This document shows, one piece after another, positions 39,906 through 49,002 of a stretch of DNA of 64,000 nt. The position numbers and the translations under genes are program-made. Under the pieces are notes generated by a model, which made no database searches, was not told the origin of the DNA, and saw only the letters and a list, made by a program, of their open reading frames with translations. The stretch comes from Spirochaeta africana DSM 8902 (lineage in GTDB: Bacteria > Spirochaetota > Spirochaetia > DSM-27196 > DSM-8902). The stretch covers positions 2,108,001 through 2,172,000 of the forward strand of contig NC_017098.1 in NCBI RefSeq assembly GCF_000242595.2, read 5' to 3'. Numbering within the stretch: the stretch's first letter is position 1; the number at the start of each line of letters is the position of its first letter.

Positions 39906-41086
39906 CAGTTTCTCACCTTCCATCCATCAAAATCTGCACCGAGAATTACTGTTACATCGGTGACTACATCTGTTTCGTAATCAGGTCGTGTCTCAATCAG
40001 CTGGGCGTCGATTACATCCGCCACAGACTGGGCTTTTTCCATCGAGCCCTGGCGATCATACACCAGGGTTTGTGCATAGTCCGAGGTATCGGCATTTCCG
40101 ACCGAAATAACCTGAAAACCATAGCCCTCGAACAGCTCCTGGGTACGTGCAGCCAGACCGGAACGCCGGGTGCCATTGAGCAGTTCAATTCGCACCACCT
40201 CTCCCCGAGCCACGGGATCGCCCTGTGACAGGGTTTGTACAACCTGGCGCACGGTATCCTTTAACAGGTCTCCCTCGAAATGCGGGAACAGCAGCTGGCG
40301 GGTTTCACCCTGGATATCCACCGTTCGCATCGTGCCGAGGACCCGCTGCTGGATCATGTTGTCGGTGTCGGCATCATACAGCATCCCGATTATCGAAGCC
40401 ATCTCCCGACGATCCAGATCGGTCTGCATACGGCGTAACACCGCTCCCGGCTGCTGTTCGAAAATGCGGCGTTCACGCCCCATGCTGAACAATAGCTGCG
40501 CGGCAATCTCCTGGTTTCGCGCCATAAGCTCCTGAGGGGTCAGAAGCTCGCGCTCATAGATCAAATAGTCAACCAGCTTGGGGCCATCCAGACGCACATT
40601 CCCGCCCGGCAGCAATATGCTGCTTTCGGTATCGCGCACCGGATCGGGAATAAAAACTGTCAGACCGCCCAGGATATCCACCAGTTCGCTCAGCTGATCA
40701 AGATCAATCTTGAGGTGATAGTCGATATCCACACCGATCTGTTCGGATATCTTGCTGCGATAGGGCCCGATCCCCTCCAACTCGAACAGACTGCCGATCC
40801 GGTCAACCCTGTTCAGGCGGGAAATAATAGCGCCCATATCATCCGGAATGTCAAGCATCCCGATGCGGCGAGAATTGGGGTGAGCAAACACTACCTGGGT
40901 CGAGACCAGGCGCCCTTCATCATGCAAAACCGTCAACAGGGCTAGCGGTTCACCGTCCCGGATACGGGCCGACACCGGGTCAACCCGCGTTTGCTGAACC
41001 AGAAATATGGTAACTGTACCAAGTACGATTACGATGATCGCGATCAGAATCGCTACTATTACTGTAGAAGACCCAGTCCTTTGCAT
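39905..41086 (-). CDS. LytR-CpsA-Psr (LCP) family protein with LytR C-terminal domain
   Basis: 393 residues from ATG 41086. An N-terminal membrane anchor (about residues 8-31) is followed by an LCP domain: RRIGMLDIPDDMGAI, GPYRSKISEQIGVDIDYHLKIDLDQLSELVDILGG as a pattern, and LDGPKLVDYLIYERE. The C-terminal LytR_C domain has RIELLNGTRRSGLAARTQ. LCP proteins transfer glycopolymers to peptidoglycan in Gram-positives; the acceptor or polymer in a spirochaete is unknown. The start overlaps the nadD-yqeK stop by one base. Confidence 0.88.
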   Translation of the reverse strand: MQRTGSSTVIVAILIAIIVIVLGTVTIFLVQQTRVDPVSARIRDGEPLALLTVLHDEGRLVSTQVVFAHPNSRRIGMLDIPDDMGAIISRLNRVDRIGSLFELEGIGPYRSKISEQIGVDIDYHLKIDLDQLSELVDILGGLTVFIPDPVRDTESSILLPGGNVRLDGPKLVDYLIYERELLTPQELMARNQEIAAQLLFSMGRERRIFEQQPGAVLRRMQTDLDRREMASIIGMLYDADTDNMIQQRVLGTMRTVDIQGETRQLLFPHFEGDLLKDTVRQVVQTLSQGDPVARGEVVRIELLNGTRRSGLAARTQELFEGYGFQVISVGNADTSDYAQTLVYDRQGSMEKAQSVADVIDAQLIETRPDYETDVVTDVTVILGADFDGWKVRN

Positions 41087-42249
41087 TATCTCCCTTTCAG
41101 CCATTCATAAAACAGCCGGGTGTCAGGTGACAGCTCGCCAAATCGTGAGCGCTGATCCTCCAGAACCATGGCACATGATTCAGATAAATCAGCGTTTTGT
41201 AAAGCCTGTCGCAGCCGCGGATCCGGCAGCCGGCGTCCGGGTTCGGCATAATCAGCCACAAACAGCACCTTGCCGATATCATCCATCCCCCGCTGTCCGA
41301 GGGTATGGTGGGCAACCGCCCGCAGCACCGACTCATGCAAAATGCCATACTCACGATGCAGCAGATCAGCCGCACATAGCCCGTGCAGCAATACCGGGGT
41401 GGCCAGCTGCTGATCGCTGACCGCCAGCCCGAACTGCCTGGCATAGGATAAAAGTCGTTGCGGTGACCACTCCCGAACCAGATCATGGGCAATCGCTGCC
41501 AGCCGGACCGGCCAGATCGGTACGCGGTGTCTCTCGGCAAGGTGCATCGCGGTTGTTTCGACCCGCAGACTGTGCGCAAAACGCTGCTGGCTCATTTCCT
41601 GCTCAGCCCGAGCGCAAATATCCGGGTAGACCTCGGGTATCCCGGTATACAGTGCTTCGTGCACGATACAGTCCGCCACCACCGCCGGAACCAGCTGGTA
41701 GATATCCTGTCCACGGCGGGCTCGCATGCGGATTTCGGTAGAGGATACATCGATCGGATCGATCTCGATACGACGCAGCCGCACCCCGTCTGCCTGCAAT
41801 CGCTGTTCCAGCAGCAGGCGCTCCGACTCCGCATCGCTATCACCGCTACGCGTACAAACCAGAAAGCTGCATCGCTTGACAAGCTCGGAATACCCGTGCC
41901 AGTCAGGCAGTCCGGCCATGGCATCTTCCCCCAGCAAAAACCAGGGCTCCGCAAGGTCATGCTCACTTACAAGCTGCTTGATTGTTTCCAGGGTGTAGGA
42001 TCTGCCGCCACGGCGTATCTCAATATCCGAAACACTGCTCCAGGGCAGATCCTCAACGGCGCGGCGCAGCATCTGCAACCGCAGCTCATCGGCGGCCTGC
42101 GGCCCCGAATGTTTATGCGGATTACGGGCGGCTGGGATCCAGATAACCCGGCGACAGTATCCACGGGAAACCGCCTCCCGGGCAATCGCCAGGTGGCCAT
42201 TGTGTAGCGGGTCAAAGCTGCCGCCGAACACCGCTGTTGACTCACGCAT
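41086..42249 (-). CDS. nadD: NadD-YqeK fusion: nicotinate-nucleotide adenylyltransferase with HD hydrolase
   Basis: 387 residues from ATG 42249. N-terminal half (1-190): NadD, with FGGSFDPLHNGHL and the KMSKS-like DVSSTEIRMR; it makes deamido-NAD from nicotinate mononucleotide and ATP. C-terminal half (200-387): YqeK-type HD domain, with HSLRVE, AAIAHDLV, LLHG, AHHT and VLFVADYAEPGRR, all the metal ligands of the Ap4A-cleaving family. In most bacteria these are two neighbouring genes; here one frame runs through with no break. It overlaps the obg stop by 8 bases. Confidence 0.92.
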   Translation of the reverse strand: MRESTAVFGGSFDPLHNGHLAIAREAVSRGYCRRVIWIPAARNPHKHSGPQAADELRLQMLRRAVEDLPWSSVSDIEIRRGGRSYTLETIKQLVSEHDLAEPWFLLGEDAMAGLPDWHGYSELVKRCSFLVCTRSGDSDAESERLLLEQRLQADGVRLRRIEIDPIDVSSTEIRMRARRGQDIYQLVPAVVADCIVHEALYTGIPEVYPDICARAEQEMSQQRFAHSLRVETTAMHLAERHRVPIWPVRLAAIAHDLVREWSPQRLLSYARQFGLAVSDQQLATPVLLHGLCAADLLHREYGILHESVLRAVAHHTLGQRGMDDIGKVLFVADYAEPGRRLPDPRLRQALQNADLSESCAMVLEDQRSRFGELSPDTRLFYEWLKGR

Positions 42250-43348
42250 CCTGTGCGTCGTCCTCCTCCTGGGCCCAGTCCGGCACATAATCCACGGCTG
42301 GAGACTGCATAAAATCCGGCACCGCATCATCCTGTCGCTGTTGCTGTTCCTCGGCCTGCTGTTCGGTTGCGTAGATATCTCGTATCGCCCGGATCACCTC
42401 CTCGAGTCCTTGACGCGAGAAGTTGGACAGCGCCAGCACGGTCTCATCTGCGGGGATCTCCTCGCGAAAGCGCGCCAGATACTCGCCATCAGGATCCAGA
42501 TCGACCTTGTTGGCAATCACCATCCGCGGCAGCTCGACAAGCTCCTCGGCATAGCTGCGCAGCTCATCCAGCAGCATCCGGAAAACCTCGCCGGGATTCG
42601 GCTTGGTAACATCCAGCAGAAACACCAGCCCGCGGGTGCGCGCAATGTGGCGCAAGAATCGCAGCCCCAACCCGTGGCCCTCGGCCGCGCCCTCGATTAT
42701 CCCGGGGATATCGGCGATAACAATATCGGTATACCCTACCTGCAGGACCCCCAGATTAGGGATCTTGGTGGTAAAGGGATAGGCTCCGATCTTGGGATGG
42801 GCATTGGTCAACACATCAAGCAGACTGGACTTGCCGGCATTCGGCAGCCCGACCAGCCCCATGTCGGCTATTATTCGCAGCTCTACCCGCACGCGGAATC
42901 GTTCACCATCCTCGCCGGGCTGTGCAAACCGCGGGGCCTGGTGTCGCGAGGTGGCAAAATGGGCATTCCCCTTGCCGCCGCGACCGCCGCGCAACACGAT
43001 CCGCTCCTCACCGACCTCGGTAAAATCGCCGATCACCTCGCCGGTATCGAGGTTGGTTACCACTGTACCGGGCGGCACCTCGACGATTGCCGGAGAGCCA
43101 TCGGATCCGTGGCGGTTCCGTTTTGATCCGGGATGCCCGTTTTCGGCATGGTATGCGTGCCGCATAGTAAGGTGGGTAAGGGTTTTCAGGTTTTCGCGTA
43201 CACGGAAAATCACATCCCCGCCGCGACCGCCATCACCACCATCCGGGCCGCCGCGCGGAACATACTTCTCGCGCCGAAATGAAACCGCCCCGTGGCCGCC
43301 GGACCCCGAGGCGATATCAATCGTAATCTGGTCTACAAATCGTTCCAC
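42242..43348 (-). CDS. obg: GTPase Obg
   Basis: 368 residues. Gly-rich OBG domain at residues 1-158 (SGSGGHGAVSFRREKYVPRG, then GGDGGRGGDVIF), then the G domain: GLPNAGKSS, DIPGIIEGA, NKVD. It monitors 50S assembly and stress. The start is GTG 43348, 12 bases after the rpmA stop. The C-terminal tail is short and rich in Gln/Asp/Glu. The rplU-prp-rpmA-obg order is widely conserved. Confidence 0.97.
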   Translation of the reverse strand: MERFVDQITIDIASGSGGHGAVSFRREKYVPRGGPDGGDGGRGGDVIFRVRENLKTLTHLTMRHAYHAENGHPGSKRNRHGSDGSPAIVEVPPGTVVTNLDTGEVIGDFTEVGEERIVLRGGRGGKGNAHFATSRHQAPRFAQPGEDGERFRVRVELRIIADMGLVGLPNAGKSSLLDVLTNAHPKIGAYPFTTKIPNLGVLQVGYTDIVIADIPGIIEGAAEGHGLGLRFLRHIARTRGLVFLLDVTKPNPGEVFRMLLDELRSYAEELVELPRMVIANKVDLDPDGEYLARFREEIPADETVLALSNFSRQGLEEVIRAIRDIYATEQQAEEQQQRQDDAVPDFMQSPAVDYVPDWAQEEDDAQDA

Positions 43349-43359
43349 AGAGGGTAGGC

Positions 43360-43614
43360 CTACGCCTGAGCCTCGATCGAAACGGTTTTCTTGCCGCGCC
43401 GAACACCGAACACAACAGTACCGGCTTCTTTGGCGAACAGGGTGTGGTCGGTACCACAGCCAACATTCGCGCCGGGATGGAATCGGGTGCCGCGCTGTCG
43501 AACCAGAATCTCGCCAGCCTTGACCAGCTGACCGCCGAAGCGTTTCACGCCGAGGCGTTTACTTTCTGAATCGCGACCGTTCTTGGAGCTTCCTCCACCT
43601 TTTTTATGTGCCAT
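43360..43614 (-). CDS. rpmA: 50S ribosomal protein L27
   Basis: 84 residues, starting directly with [19 protein letters not shown], the mature N terminus that reaches the peptidyl-transferase centre. In the same frame a TAG stop (43618-43620) lies one codon before the ATG, so no N-terminal extension is possible. This matters because the L27-processing protease Prp is encoded next door. Confidence 0.98.
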   Translation of the reverse strand: MAHKKGGGSSKNGRDSESKRLGVKRFGGQLVKAGEILVRQRGTRFHPGANVGCGTDHTLFAKEAGTVVFGVRRGKKTVSIEAQA

Positions 43615-43622
43615 CGTCTACC

Positions 43623-43961
43623 TCACTTTCCCAGTGTATAGTTTACTATCTCGATAACTGCATGATCGGGCTGATCGGCCTGGATGCTTTCCAGCCCGTT
43701 CAACAACACACGACCTGCAGCCTGTGCATGCCCCCGATCGCCAATCGACTCGATCTCCAGGAGAAACTCTCCCGGTCGATCGATCCGACCAGTCACCCGG
43801 TGTTCCGGGTGCTCGGTAAGCGTCAGGGCATATGCCTTTGCGAGCACACTCACTGCAGCACAGACCGGATCACCCCCGGACTGCAGCATACCGGCATGAC
43901 CGCGGATCTCTACCCGACGAACACACCCGTCGCTCTCGGCCGCAATGCTCGCCCGCACCAT
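43623..43961 (-). CDS. prp: Ribosomal-processing cysteine protease Prp (YsxB)
   Basis: 112 residues. The active-site segment RGHAGMLQSGGDPVCAAVSVL gives His22 and Cys34, the same positions as in the Staphylococcus aureus enzyme. In Firmicutes Prp trims an N-terminal extension from L27. It lies between rplU and rpmA as usual. The L27 encoded here lacks an extension, so the substrate in this organism is open. ATG 43961 is one codon after the rplU stop and probably relies on coupling. Confidence 0.9.
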   Translation of the reverse strand: MVRASIAAESDGCVRRVEIRGHAGMLQSGGDPVCAAVSVLAKAYALTLTEHPEHRVTGRIDRPGEFLLEIESIGDRGHAQAAGRVLLNGLESIQADQPDHAVIEIVNYTLGK

Positions 43962-43964
43962 TGC

Positions 43965-44276
43965 CTACGCGCTGATGTCGGTAATGCGCAGGCGGGTAAA
44001 GGTCGGTCGGCTGCCCTGCTTGCGGGAGTAATTCTTGCGGCGCTTGTACTTGTACACCGTAATCTTGCTTCCCTTGTAGGTATCCTCGACCGTAGCAGTA
44101 ACCTTGGCGCCCTTTACGTACGGGGTTCCCCAGGTTGCCTTCTTGTCATCGCGCAGCATAACAACGCTGTCGATGGTCAGGCTGCTGCCGGACTCCTGCT
44201 GAAGCTTGTCCACCTCCAGCACCTTTCCCTTTTCAGCCTTGTACTGTCTTCCGTTAAATTCAACTATTGCGTACAT
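43965..44276 (-). CDS. rplU: 50S ribosomal protein L21
   Basis: 103 residues, standard length. Seen: MYAIVEFNGRQYKAEKG, KVTATVEDTYKGSKITVYKY, KRRKNYSRKQGSRPTFTRL. First gene of a long operon (rplU-prp-rpmA-obg-nadD-LCP-rsfS-spoVG). AAGGGA precedes ATG 44276 by 6 bases. Confidence 0.97.
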   Translation of the reverse strand: MYAIVEFNGRQYKAEKGKVLEVDKLQQESGSSLTIDSVVMLRDDKKATWGTPYVKGAKVTATVEDTYKGSKITVYKYKRRKNYSRKQGSRPTFTRLRITDISA

Positions 44277-44315
44277 ACGTATCCCTTATATTTGTTCGTA
44301 GAATGCGAGTACCGG

Positions 44316-44345
44316 ACTATAGCACGACGCCCCCCGCATGGTCAA
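44316..44345 (-). promoter_or_regulatory. Promoter of the rplU operon
   Basis: Minus strand: -35 TTGACC (44340-44345), 18 bases, -10 TATAGT (44316-44321), leader of about 35 bases. Confidence 0.7.
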
Positions 44346-44404
44346 CTCGATTCGGGACTGCACCAGTGTAGATATGCAGCCATTCCCGTAGTATATTACT
44401 ATAT

Positions 44405-45091
44405 ATGTCACCTATCACCCGCCAGTACAGACCTGCCCCCGCCCCGCTCCTTCGCGCAGGATTACCGGTCACCATACTGCTGGCGGCACTTCTGGTTGTG
44501 CCTGGTATTCTGGCTGCCGCCGTGACTCCCACCAGGGATCACACCACACGGACTGAGCCCGAAAACTCCCGGGAGCGCGGGCATGAACGCAACGACGAGC
44601 ACAGAACCGCCATGCTGATGGGTATTCACGCCGGTTTACTGTATACCGGAGGTAACGACAATGTGCCCCGCGGCATCGCACCCGAGGCGGCAGCTGCCAT
44701 CACTACATTCAGTTTTCCGCCCTCCAATTGGCTGTTTACCAGCGCTCGCCTCGGTATCACCCCGTTTCACAACGCCTCGTATCTTGACCGATACGCCTAC
44801 GACGATGAAGCCATCTGCCGCGAGCGCGAATCTGGCTCCGAGGCATATTCCTCCCGCTGTAACTATATCTTTAATCAGCCCGAGATCTTTGGCACCTTTG
44901 AAGGCGGAATATACCTGACCGGACTGCATCCGCGACTGCATGTCGGAGTCGGTGCCGGTTACCGGATTCCGGGCAGCCTGTCGGGCTTCTACGCCACCGT
45001 AACCCTGTTAAACGGTCTGGTACAGGTTCGGGGTAACCATGAATATCTCTCGGCCGGGATTTCGATTCCCGTTGGCATCAGCTATCACTAA
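44405..45091 (+). CDS. Exported protein, possible small outer-membrane barrel, function unknown
   Basis: 228 residues. An N-terminal signal-like segment (about residues 18-40, ending ILAAAV) and then stretches of alternating polar and apolar residues rich in Gly, Tyr and Phe: AMLMGIHAGLLYTGG, GTFEGGIYLTG, LHVGVGAGYRI, LSAGISIPVGISYH. This fits a small beta-barrel or an outer-membrane-exposed protein. Two Cys (in DDEAICRE and SSRCNY) could form a disulphide. An AT-rich TATATT (44392-44397) lies 7 bases before the ATG, without Shine-Dalgarno. It converges on the thioredoxin-like gene. Confidence 0.65.
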   Translation: MSPITRQYRPAPAPLLRAGLPVTILLAALLVVPGILAAAVTPTRDHTTRTEPENSRERGHERNDEHRTAMLMGIHAGLLYTGGNDNVPRGIAPEAAAAITTFSFPPSNWLFTSARLGITPFHNASYLDRYAYDDEAICRERESGSEAYSSRCNYIFNQPEIFGTFEGGIYLTGLHPRLHVGVGAGYRIPGSLSGFYATVTLLNGLVQVRGNHEYLSAGISIPVGISYH

Positions 45092-45106
45092 CCCGCCCCC
45101 CTGTCG

Positions 45107-45430
45107 CTACCCCGCCAGCTCAAGCACCCTGGCAATCCGCTGCTCCAGCTCGGTCAGCGAGAAATAGCGGGCCTCGCGCAACTGCTCACGCCCATCATAA
45201 AAAAACAGCACAGCAGGAATGGTAAATATCGACAGCTGTGCCGCCGGCTTAGGATGGTGATGAGCATTTACCTCCACCCCGTACAAAGCGGGATAGCGTG
45301 CCAGCAGTGCCGCGATTCTGGGCTTGATGGCGCTGCAGACCCCGCAGTTGTCTCCCGTAACATATACCAGGACAAAGCGATGCCCCTGTAAAATCCGCCT
45401 CAGCTCATCCTGGGTACGCACCTCAGTCAT
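45107..45430 (-). CDS. Thioredoxin-like protein
   Basis: 107 residues. A thioredoxin fold with redox motif CGVC ([14 protein letters not shown]) and cis-Pro region [13 protein letters not shown]. It resembles the YbbN/YusE type of small thioredoxins rather than TrxA (no WCGPC). No signal peptide, so cytosolic. GGAGG is part of the recQ 3' end; the second of two adjacent ATGs (45430) has the better spacing. It overlaps recQ by 8 bases. Confidence 0.85.
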   Translation of the reverse strand: MTEVRTQDELRRILQGHRFVLVYVTGDNCGVCSAIKPRIAALLARYPALYGVEVNAHHHPKPAAQLSIFTIPAVLFFYDGREQLREARYFSLTELEQRIARVLELAG

Positions 45431-47399
45431 CATTACCTCCGATTACATCCAGCAGATCTCGCCCGTAGCGCTCCAGCTTGGACTCGCCGATCCCGGTGAC
45501 CGCAGCCAGTTCGGACAAGGAGCACGGGCGTTGCCGCACCAGCTCGCGCAGGGTACGATCATGCAGGATCACGTAGGATGGCACCCCCTGCTCGCGCGCC
45601 AGCTGCAGGCGCCACCCGCGCAGCACCTGCCACAGCTGCTCATCAGCCTCGCTGTATTGCGGTGCGTTGTCAGCGGTGGCAGCACCGCTGCCCGCCTGGT
45701 GAGATCCCCCGATACCACCACCGGCGCCCGTCACACCGCGCCGCCGACCGGCACGCCCGTTCACCGCCGCCTGCCTCAGCTGCAGCGACACCTCGCCCCG
45801 CAGCAGTGGCCGCGCTGCCTCGGTCAGCAGCAGCGAACCATGATTCTCGACATCCACCGTCAGGTACCCCAGCGCGATCAGCTGCCGGAACAACACCCGC
45901 CAGGCCGGCGCCGCCAGCTCGCCCCCGATCCCGAAGGTAGACAGCCGGTCATGCCCGTAGCGGGCCACCCGCGAATCGCTGTCCTTACCCAGCAGCACAT
46001 CGATCACATAACTCACCCCGAACCGCTGCCCGGTACGGTACACACACGACAGCGCCTTCTGCGCCGCCTCGGTAGCATCCCAGGTGGGCGCCGGATCCAG
46101 GCAGCTGTCACAGTTGCCGCAGGGCGGGTGCCCCGGCTCTCCCAGATACTCCAGCAGGGCCTGACGCCGGCAGCCATTGCCCTCGCACAGCGCCAGCATT
46201 GCATCCAGTTTCTGCCGCTCCACCCGCTGCTGCTGCTCGCTCGCCCCCGAATCGGCCATCATCCGCCGCAGGGTAATCGCCTCCTGCAGCCCGTAGGCCA
46301 TCCAGGCGCTGGCCGGCTCACCGTCGCGCCCCGCCCGTCCGGTCTCCTGGTAGTAGGCCTCGATGCTTTTCGGCAAGCTCAGGTGCGCCACAAACCGGAC
46401 ATCCGGCTTGTCGATCCCCATCCCGAAGGCGATGGTCGCCACGATTATTACCCCGTCCTCGCGCAGGAACCGCTCCTGATGCATTCGACGGGTCTCCGCA
46501 TCCAGCCCGGCATGATACGGCAGGGCCACCCGCCCACGCGCACTGAGCCACTCGGCGGTCTGCTCGACCTTCTTGCGCGACAGACAGTACACGATCCCGG
46601 CATCCTGCGGATGATTCTGCAGCAGAAAAGCCCACAACCGCTGACGCGCCTCCCCGCCCTCGGTAATGCTGTAACGGATATTCGGCCGGTCAAAACTAGT
46701 GATAAAGGTATCAGCCTGAGCCAGCTGCAGCTGCTCCACAATCTCGGCCCGGGTGCGCTGGTCGGCAGTAGCCGTAAGCGCCAGCCGCGGCACCTGCGGG
46801 AACCGCTCGGCCAAAAGCGACAGCCGCCGGTACTCCGGGCGGAAATCATGCCCCCACTGGGAGACACAGTGCGCCTCATCGATCGCAAACAGGGCGATCC
46901 CGGGGGTCCCAGTCGCCACAGCTGCGCCTGACACACCGGCACCACCGGCCACCCCGCTCGGTCCGGCATCACCAGCCGCTGCGCTGGACCCAGCTGATCC
47001 GGCACCAGCAGCCAGCTCATCCAGCAGCCCCAGCATACGCTCGCTGAACAGCCGCTCCGGGGCCAGATACAGCAGATCCAGCTCTCCCCGCAGCAGCTCC
47101 TGCTCGACCCGCCGCGCCTCGGCCGCCTGCAGGCTCGAGTTCAGAAACGCCGCCCGCACCCCGTTCTGCCGCAGCGCCGCCACCTGATCCTGCATCAGGG
47201 CAATCAACGGCGACACCACCACCCCGATACCCGGCCGCACCATCGCCGGTATCTGATAACACAGCGACTTGCCCCCGCCGGTCGGCATCAGCACAAAGGC
47301 ATCCCGCCCCGCCAGCAGCGCTGCAATCACCTCGCGCTGCTGCAGGCGAAAATCCTCATAGCCGTAAATTTTTTCCAGAATTGCATAGGCTTCCTGCAT
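45423..47399 (-). CDS. recQ: ATP-dependent DNA helicase RecQ
   Basis: 658 residues from ATG 47399. A 3'-5' helicase in recombination and fork repair. Walker [25 protein letters not shown], and motif [12 protein letters not shown] are present, then the zinc-binding RQC part ([27 protein letters not shown]) and the HRDC domain near the C terminus. Residues 130-165, directly before DEAH, are a Gly/Ala/Ser-rich insert absent from usual RecQ; a second such linker precedes HRDC. The start has an extended -10 promoter 6 bases upstream and no Shine-Dalgarno. Confidence 0.95.
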   Translation of the reverse strand: MQEAYAILEKIYGYEDFRLQQREVIAALLAGRDAFVLMPTGGGKSLCYQIPAMVRPGIGVVVSPLIALMQDQVAALRQNGVRAAFLNSSLQAAEARRVEQELLRGELDLLYLAPERLFSERMLGLLDELAAGAGSAGSSAAAGDAGPSGVAGGAGVSGAAVATGTPGIALFAIDEAHCVSQWGHDFRPEYRRLSLLAERFPQVPRLALTATADQRTRAEIVEQLQLAQADTFITSFDRPNIRYSITEGGEARQRLWAFLLQNHPQDAGIVYCLSRKKVEQTAEWLSARGRVALPYHAGLDAETRRMHQERFLREDGVIIVATIAFGMGIDKPDVRFVAHLSLPKSIEAYYQETGRAGRDGEPASAWMAYGLQEAITLRRMMADSGASEQQQRVERQKLDAMLALCEGNGCRRQALLEYLGEPGHPPCGNCDSCLDPAPTWDATEAAQKALSCVYRTGQRFGVSYVIDVLLGKDSDSRVARYGHDRLSTFGIGGELAAPAWRVLFRQLIALGYLTVDVENHGSLLLTEAARPLLRGEVSLQLRQAAVNGRAGRRRGVTGAGGGIGGSHQAGSGAATADNAPQYSEADEQLWQVLRGWRLQLAREQGVPSYVILHDRTLRELVRQRPCSLSELAAVTGIGESKLERYGRDLLDVIGGNDD

Positions 47400-47405
47400 G
47401 CAGTC

Positions 47406-47414
47406 ACTATAGCA
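47406..47414 (-). promoter_or_regulatory. Extended -10 promoter of recQ, leaderless type
   Basis: Minus strand: TGCTATAGT (TGn plus TATAGT), no clear -35. Six bases (GACTGC) separate it from ATG 47399. Confidence 0.5.
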
Positions 47415-47441
47415 GGAAGCAGGATTCAGATCGAGAGAGAG

Positions 47442-47475
47442 CGGGCGGACGCCCGTGCCGGAGACTGCCGGCACG
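47442..47475. terminator. Tandem hairpins between gltD and recQ
   Basis: Perfect 8-bp stem CGTGCCGG / CCGGCACG (47454-47461 and 47468-47475) with a 6-base loop, next to a smaller stem GGGCG/CGCCC (47442-47453). They lie about 65 bases after the gltD stop and before the recQ promoter. No T-run, so termination is only probable. Confidence 0.45.
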
Positions 47476-47538
47476 ACAGCGCGCTGCGCTCTGCCGGCCC
47501 GCAGATACCGGGGACAGCCGCAACCGCAGCCGCACAGG

Positions 47539-49002
47539 CTACGGCAGCTCGGTCACGCCCATCAGGGCCCGGTCGATCTCGCGGGCAGCTGCCCGCCCCT
47601 CGTTGATCGCCCAGACCACCAGCGACTGCCCGCGACGGGCATCACCGGCAGCAAACACCTTGGGGTGGGTGGTTACAAACCTCCCGTACTCGGCGGCCAC
47701 ATTGCTGCGGGCATCGGTCTCCAGCTCCAGCTGCTCGATCAGCTGCTGCTCCGGGCCCAGAAACCCCAGCGCCAGAAACACCAGATCTGCCTCCCAGACC
47801 TCCTCGCTGCCCGGCACCTCCTCGAAGCGCGGCCGCTCGCCTGGCTCCTTGATCCATTTCACCCGCACTGTTTTTACCCCGGTCAGCTCACCCTGCTCGT
47901 TACCCAGAAATTCCTTGGTCAGGATGCTGAACTCGCGGGGATCACTGCCAAACACCGCCTCGCTCTCCTCGTGTCCGTAGTCGTTTTTCAGCAGCCGCGG
48001 ATAGGTAGGCCAGGGCTGATCAGCGGTGCGCTCACGTGCCGGTTTCGGCAGCAGCTCGAAGTTCACCATTGCCGCACAGCCGTGGCGCATACTGGTGCCG
48101 ATACAGTCATTCCCGGTATCCCCGCCGCCAATCACAATCACTTTTTTACCGGCCGCATCGATAAAGCTGCCGTCGGCCAGACCGCTGTCCAGCAGGCTTT
48201 TGGTGTTGGACTTCAGGAATTCCATCGCAAAATGAACCCCCTTCAGCTCCCGGCCGGGGACCGGCAGGTCCCGCGGCAGGGTTGCCCCGGTGGCCACCAG
48301 CACCGCATCATGGTCGTCAACCAGCTGCTGTACAGGTACATCCACCCCGACGTTGCTGTTGGTGCGGAAGGAAATACCCTCCTCGGCCATAAGGCTGTTG
48401 CGTCGCTCCACCAGCTCCTTGTCGAGTTTCATGTTGGGGATGCCGTACATCAGCAGGCCCCCGATCCGGTCATCACGCTCGTACACGGTAACCTCGTGCC
48501 CGGCCTGGTTCAGCTGATCAGCCGCAGAAAGCCCGGCCGGCCCTGAACCGATTACCGCCACCCGTTTGCCGGTGCGGCTCTGCGGGATGCGCGGCTGCAT
48601 CAGGCCGGCATCGTAGGCCCGGTCGATAATGGTGCACTCGTTGTCCTTGATGGTTACCGCCGGCTCATTTATCCCGAGCACACAGGCGGTTTCGCACGGG
48701 GCAGGACAGACCCGACCGGTGTACTCCGGGAAGTTGTTGGTTTTCATCAGCCTCAGAAAGGCCTCTTCCCATTTCCCCTGGTAAACCAGGTCGTTCCACT
48801 CCGGGATCAGGTTATCCACCGGGCAGCCGTAGCTGGACTGGCAGAAGGGAATCCCGCAGTCCATACAGCGCGCCCCCTGGTCGCGTCGCTTCTGCTCATC
48901 CAGATGCTGATGAAACTCCTTGAAGTCACCGATACGCTCCCTGGGCGGGCGATCGATCACGGTCTGACGTGTATATTCCATAAATCCGGTTGGCTTACCC
49001 AT
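47539..49002 (-). CDS. gltD: Glutamate synthase (NADPH) small subunit
   Basis: 487 residues from ATG 49002. It feeds electrons from NADPH through FAD and iron-sulphur clusters to GltB. Seen: cluster-binding [19 protein letters not shown] and [13 protein letters not shown], the FAD motif [13 protein letters not shown], and the NADPH motif [17 protein letters not shown] stands 7 bases before the ATG, inside the end of gltB (8-base overlap). Confidence 0.97.
   Translation of the reverse strand: MGKPTGFMEYTRQTVIDRPPRERIGDFKEFHQHLDEQKRRDQGARCMDCGIPFCQSSYGCPVDNLIPEWNDLVYQGKWEEAFLRLMKTNNFPEYTGRVCPAPCETACVLGINEPAVTIKDNECTIIDRAYDAGLMQPRIPQSRTGKRVAVIGSGPAGLSAADQLNQAGHEVTVYERDDRIGGLLMYGIPNMKLDKELVERRNSLMAEEGISFRTNSNVGVDVPVQQLVDDHDAVLVATGATLPRDLPVPGRELKGVHFAMEFLKSNTKSLLDSGLADGSFIDAAGKKVIVIGGGDTGNDCIGTSMRHGCAAMVNFELLPKPARERTADQPWPTYPRLLKNDYGHEESEAVFGSDPREFSILTKEFLGNEQGELTGVKTVRVKWIKEPGERPRFEEVPGSEEVWEADLVFLALGFLGPEQQLIEQLELETDARSNVAAEYGRFVTTHPKVFAAGDARRGQSLVVWAINEGRAAAREIDRALMGVTELP

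Noticed and set aside
45324-46931. A 535-codon open frame on the plus strand
   Set aside because: It is the antisense of recQ. Its protein is rich in Pro, Arg, Gln and His, as expected from the complement of a GC-rich gene, and has no ribosome-binding site.
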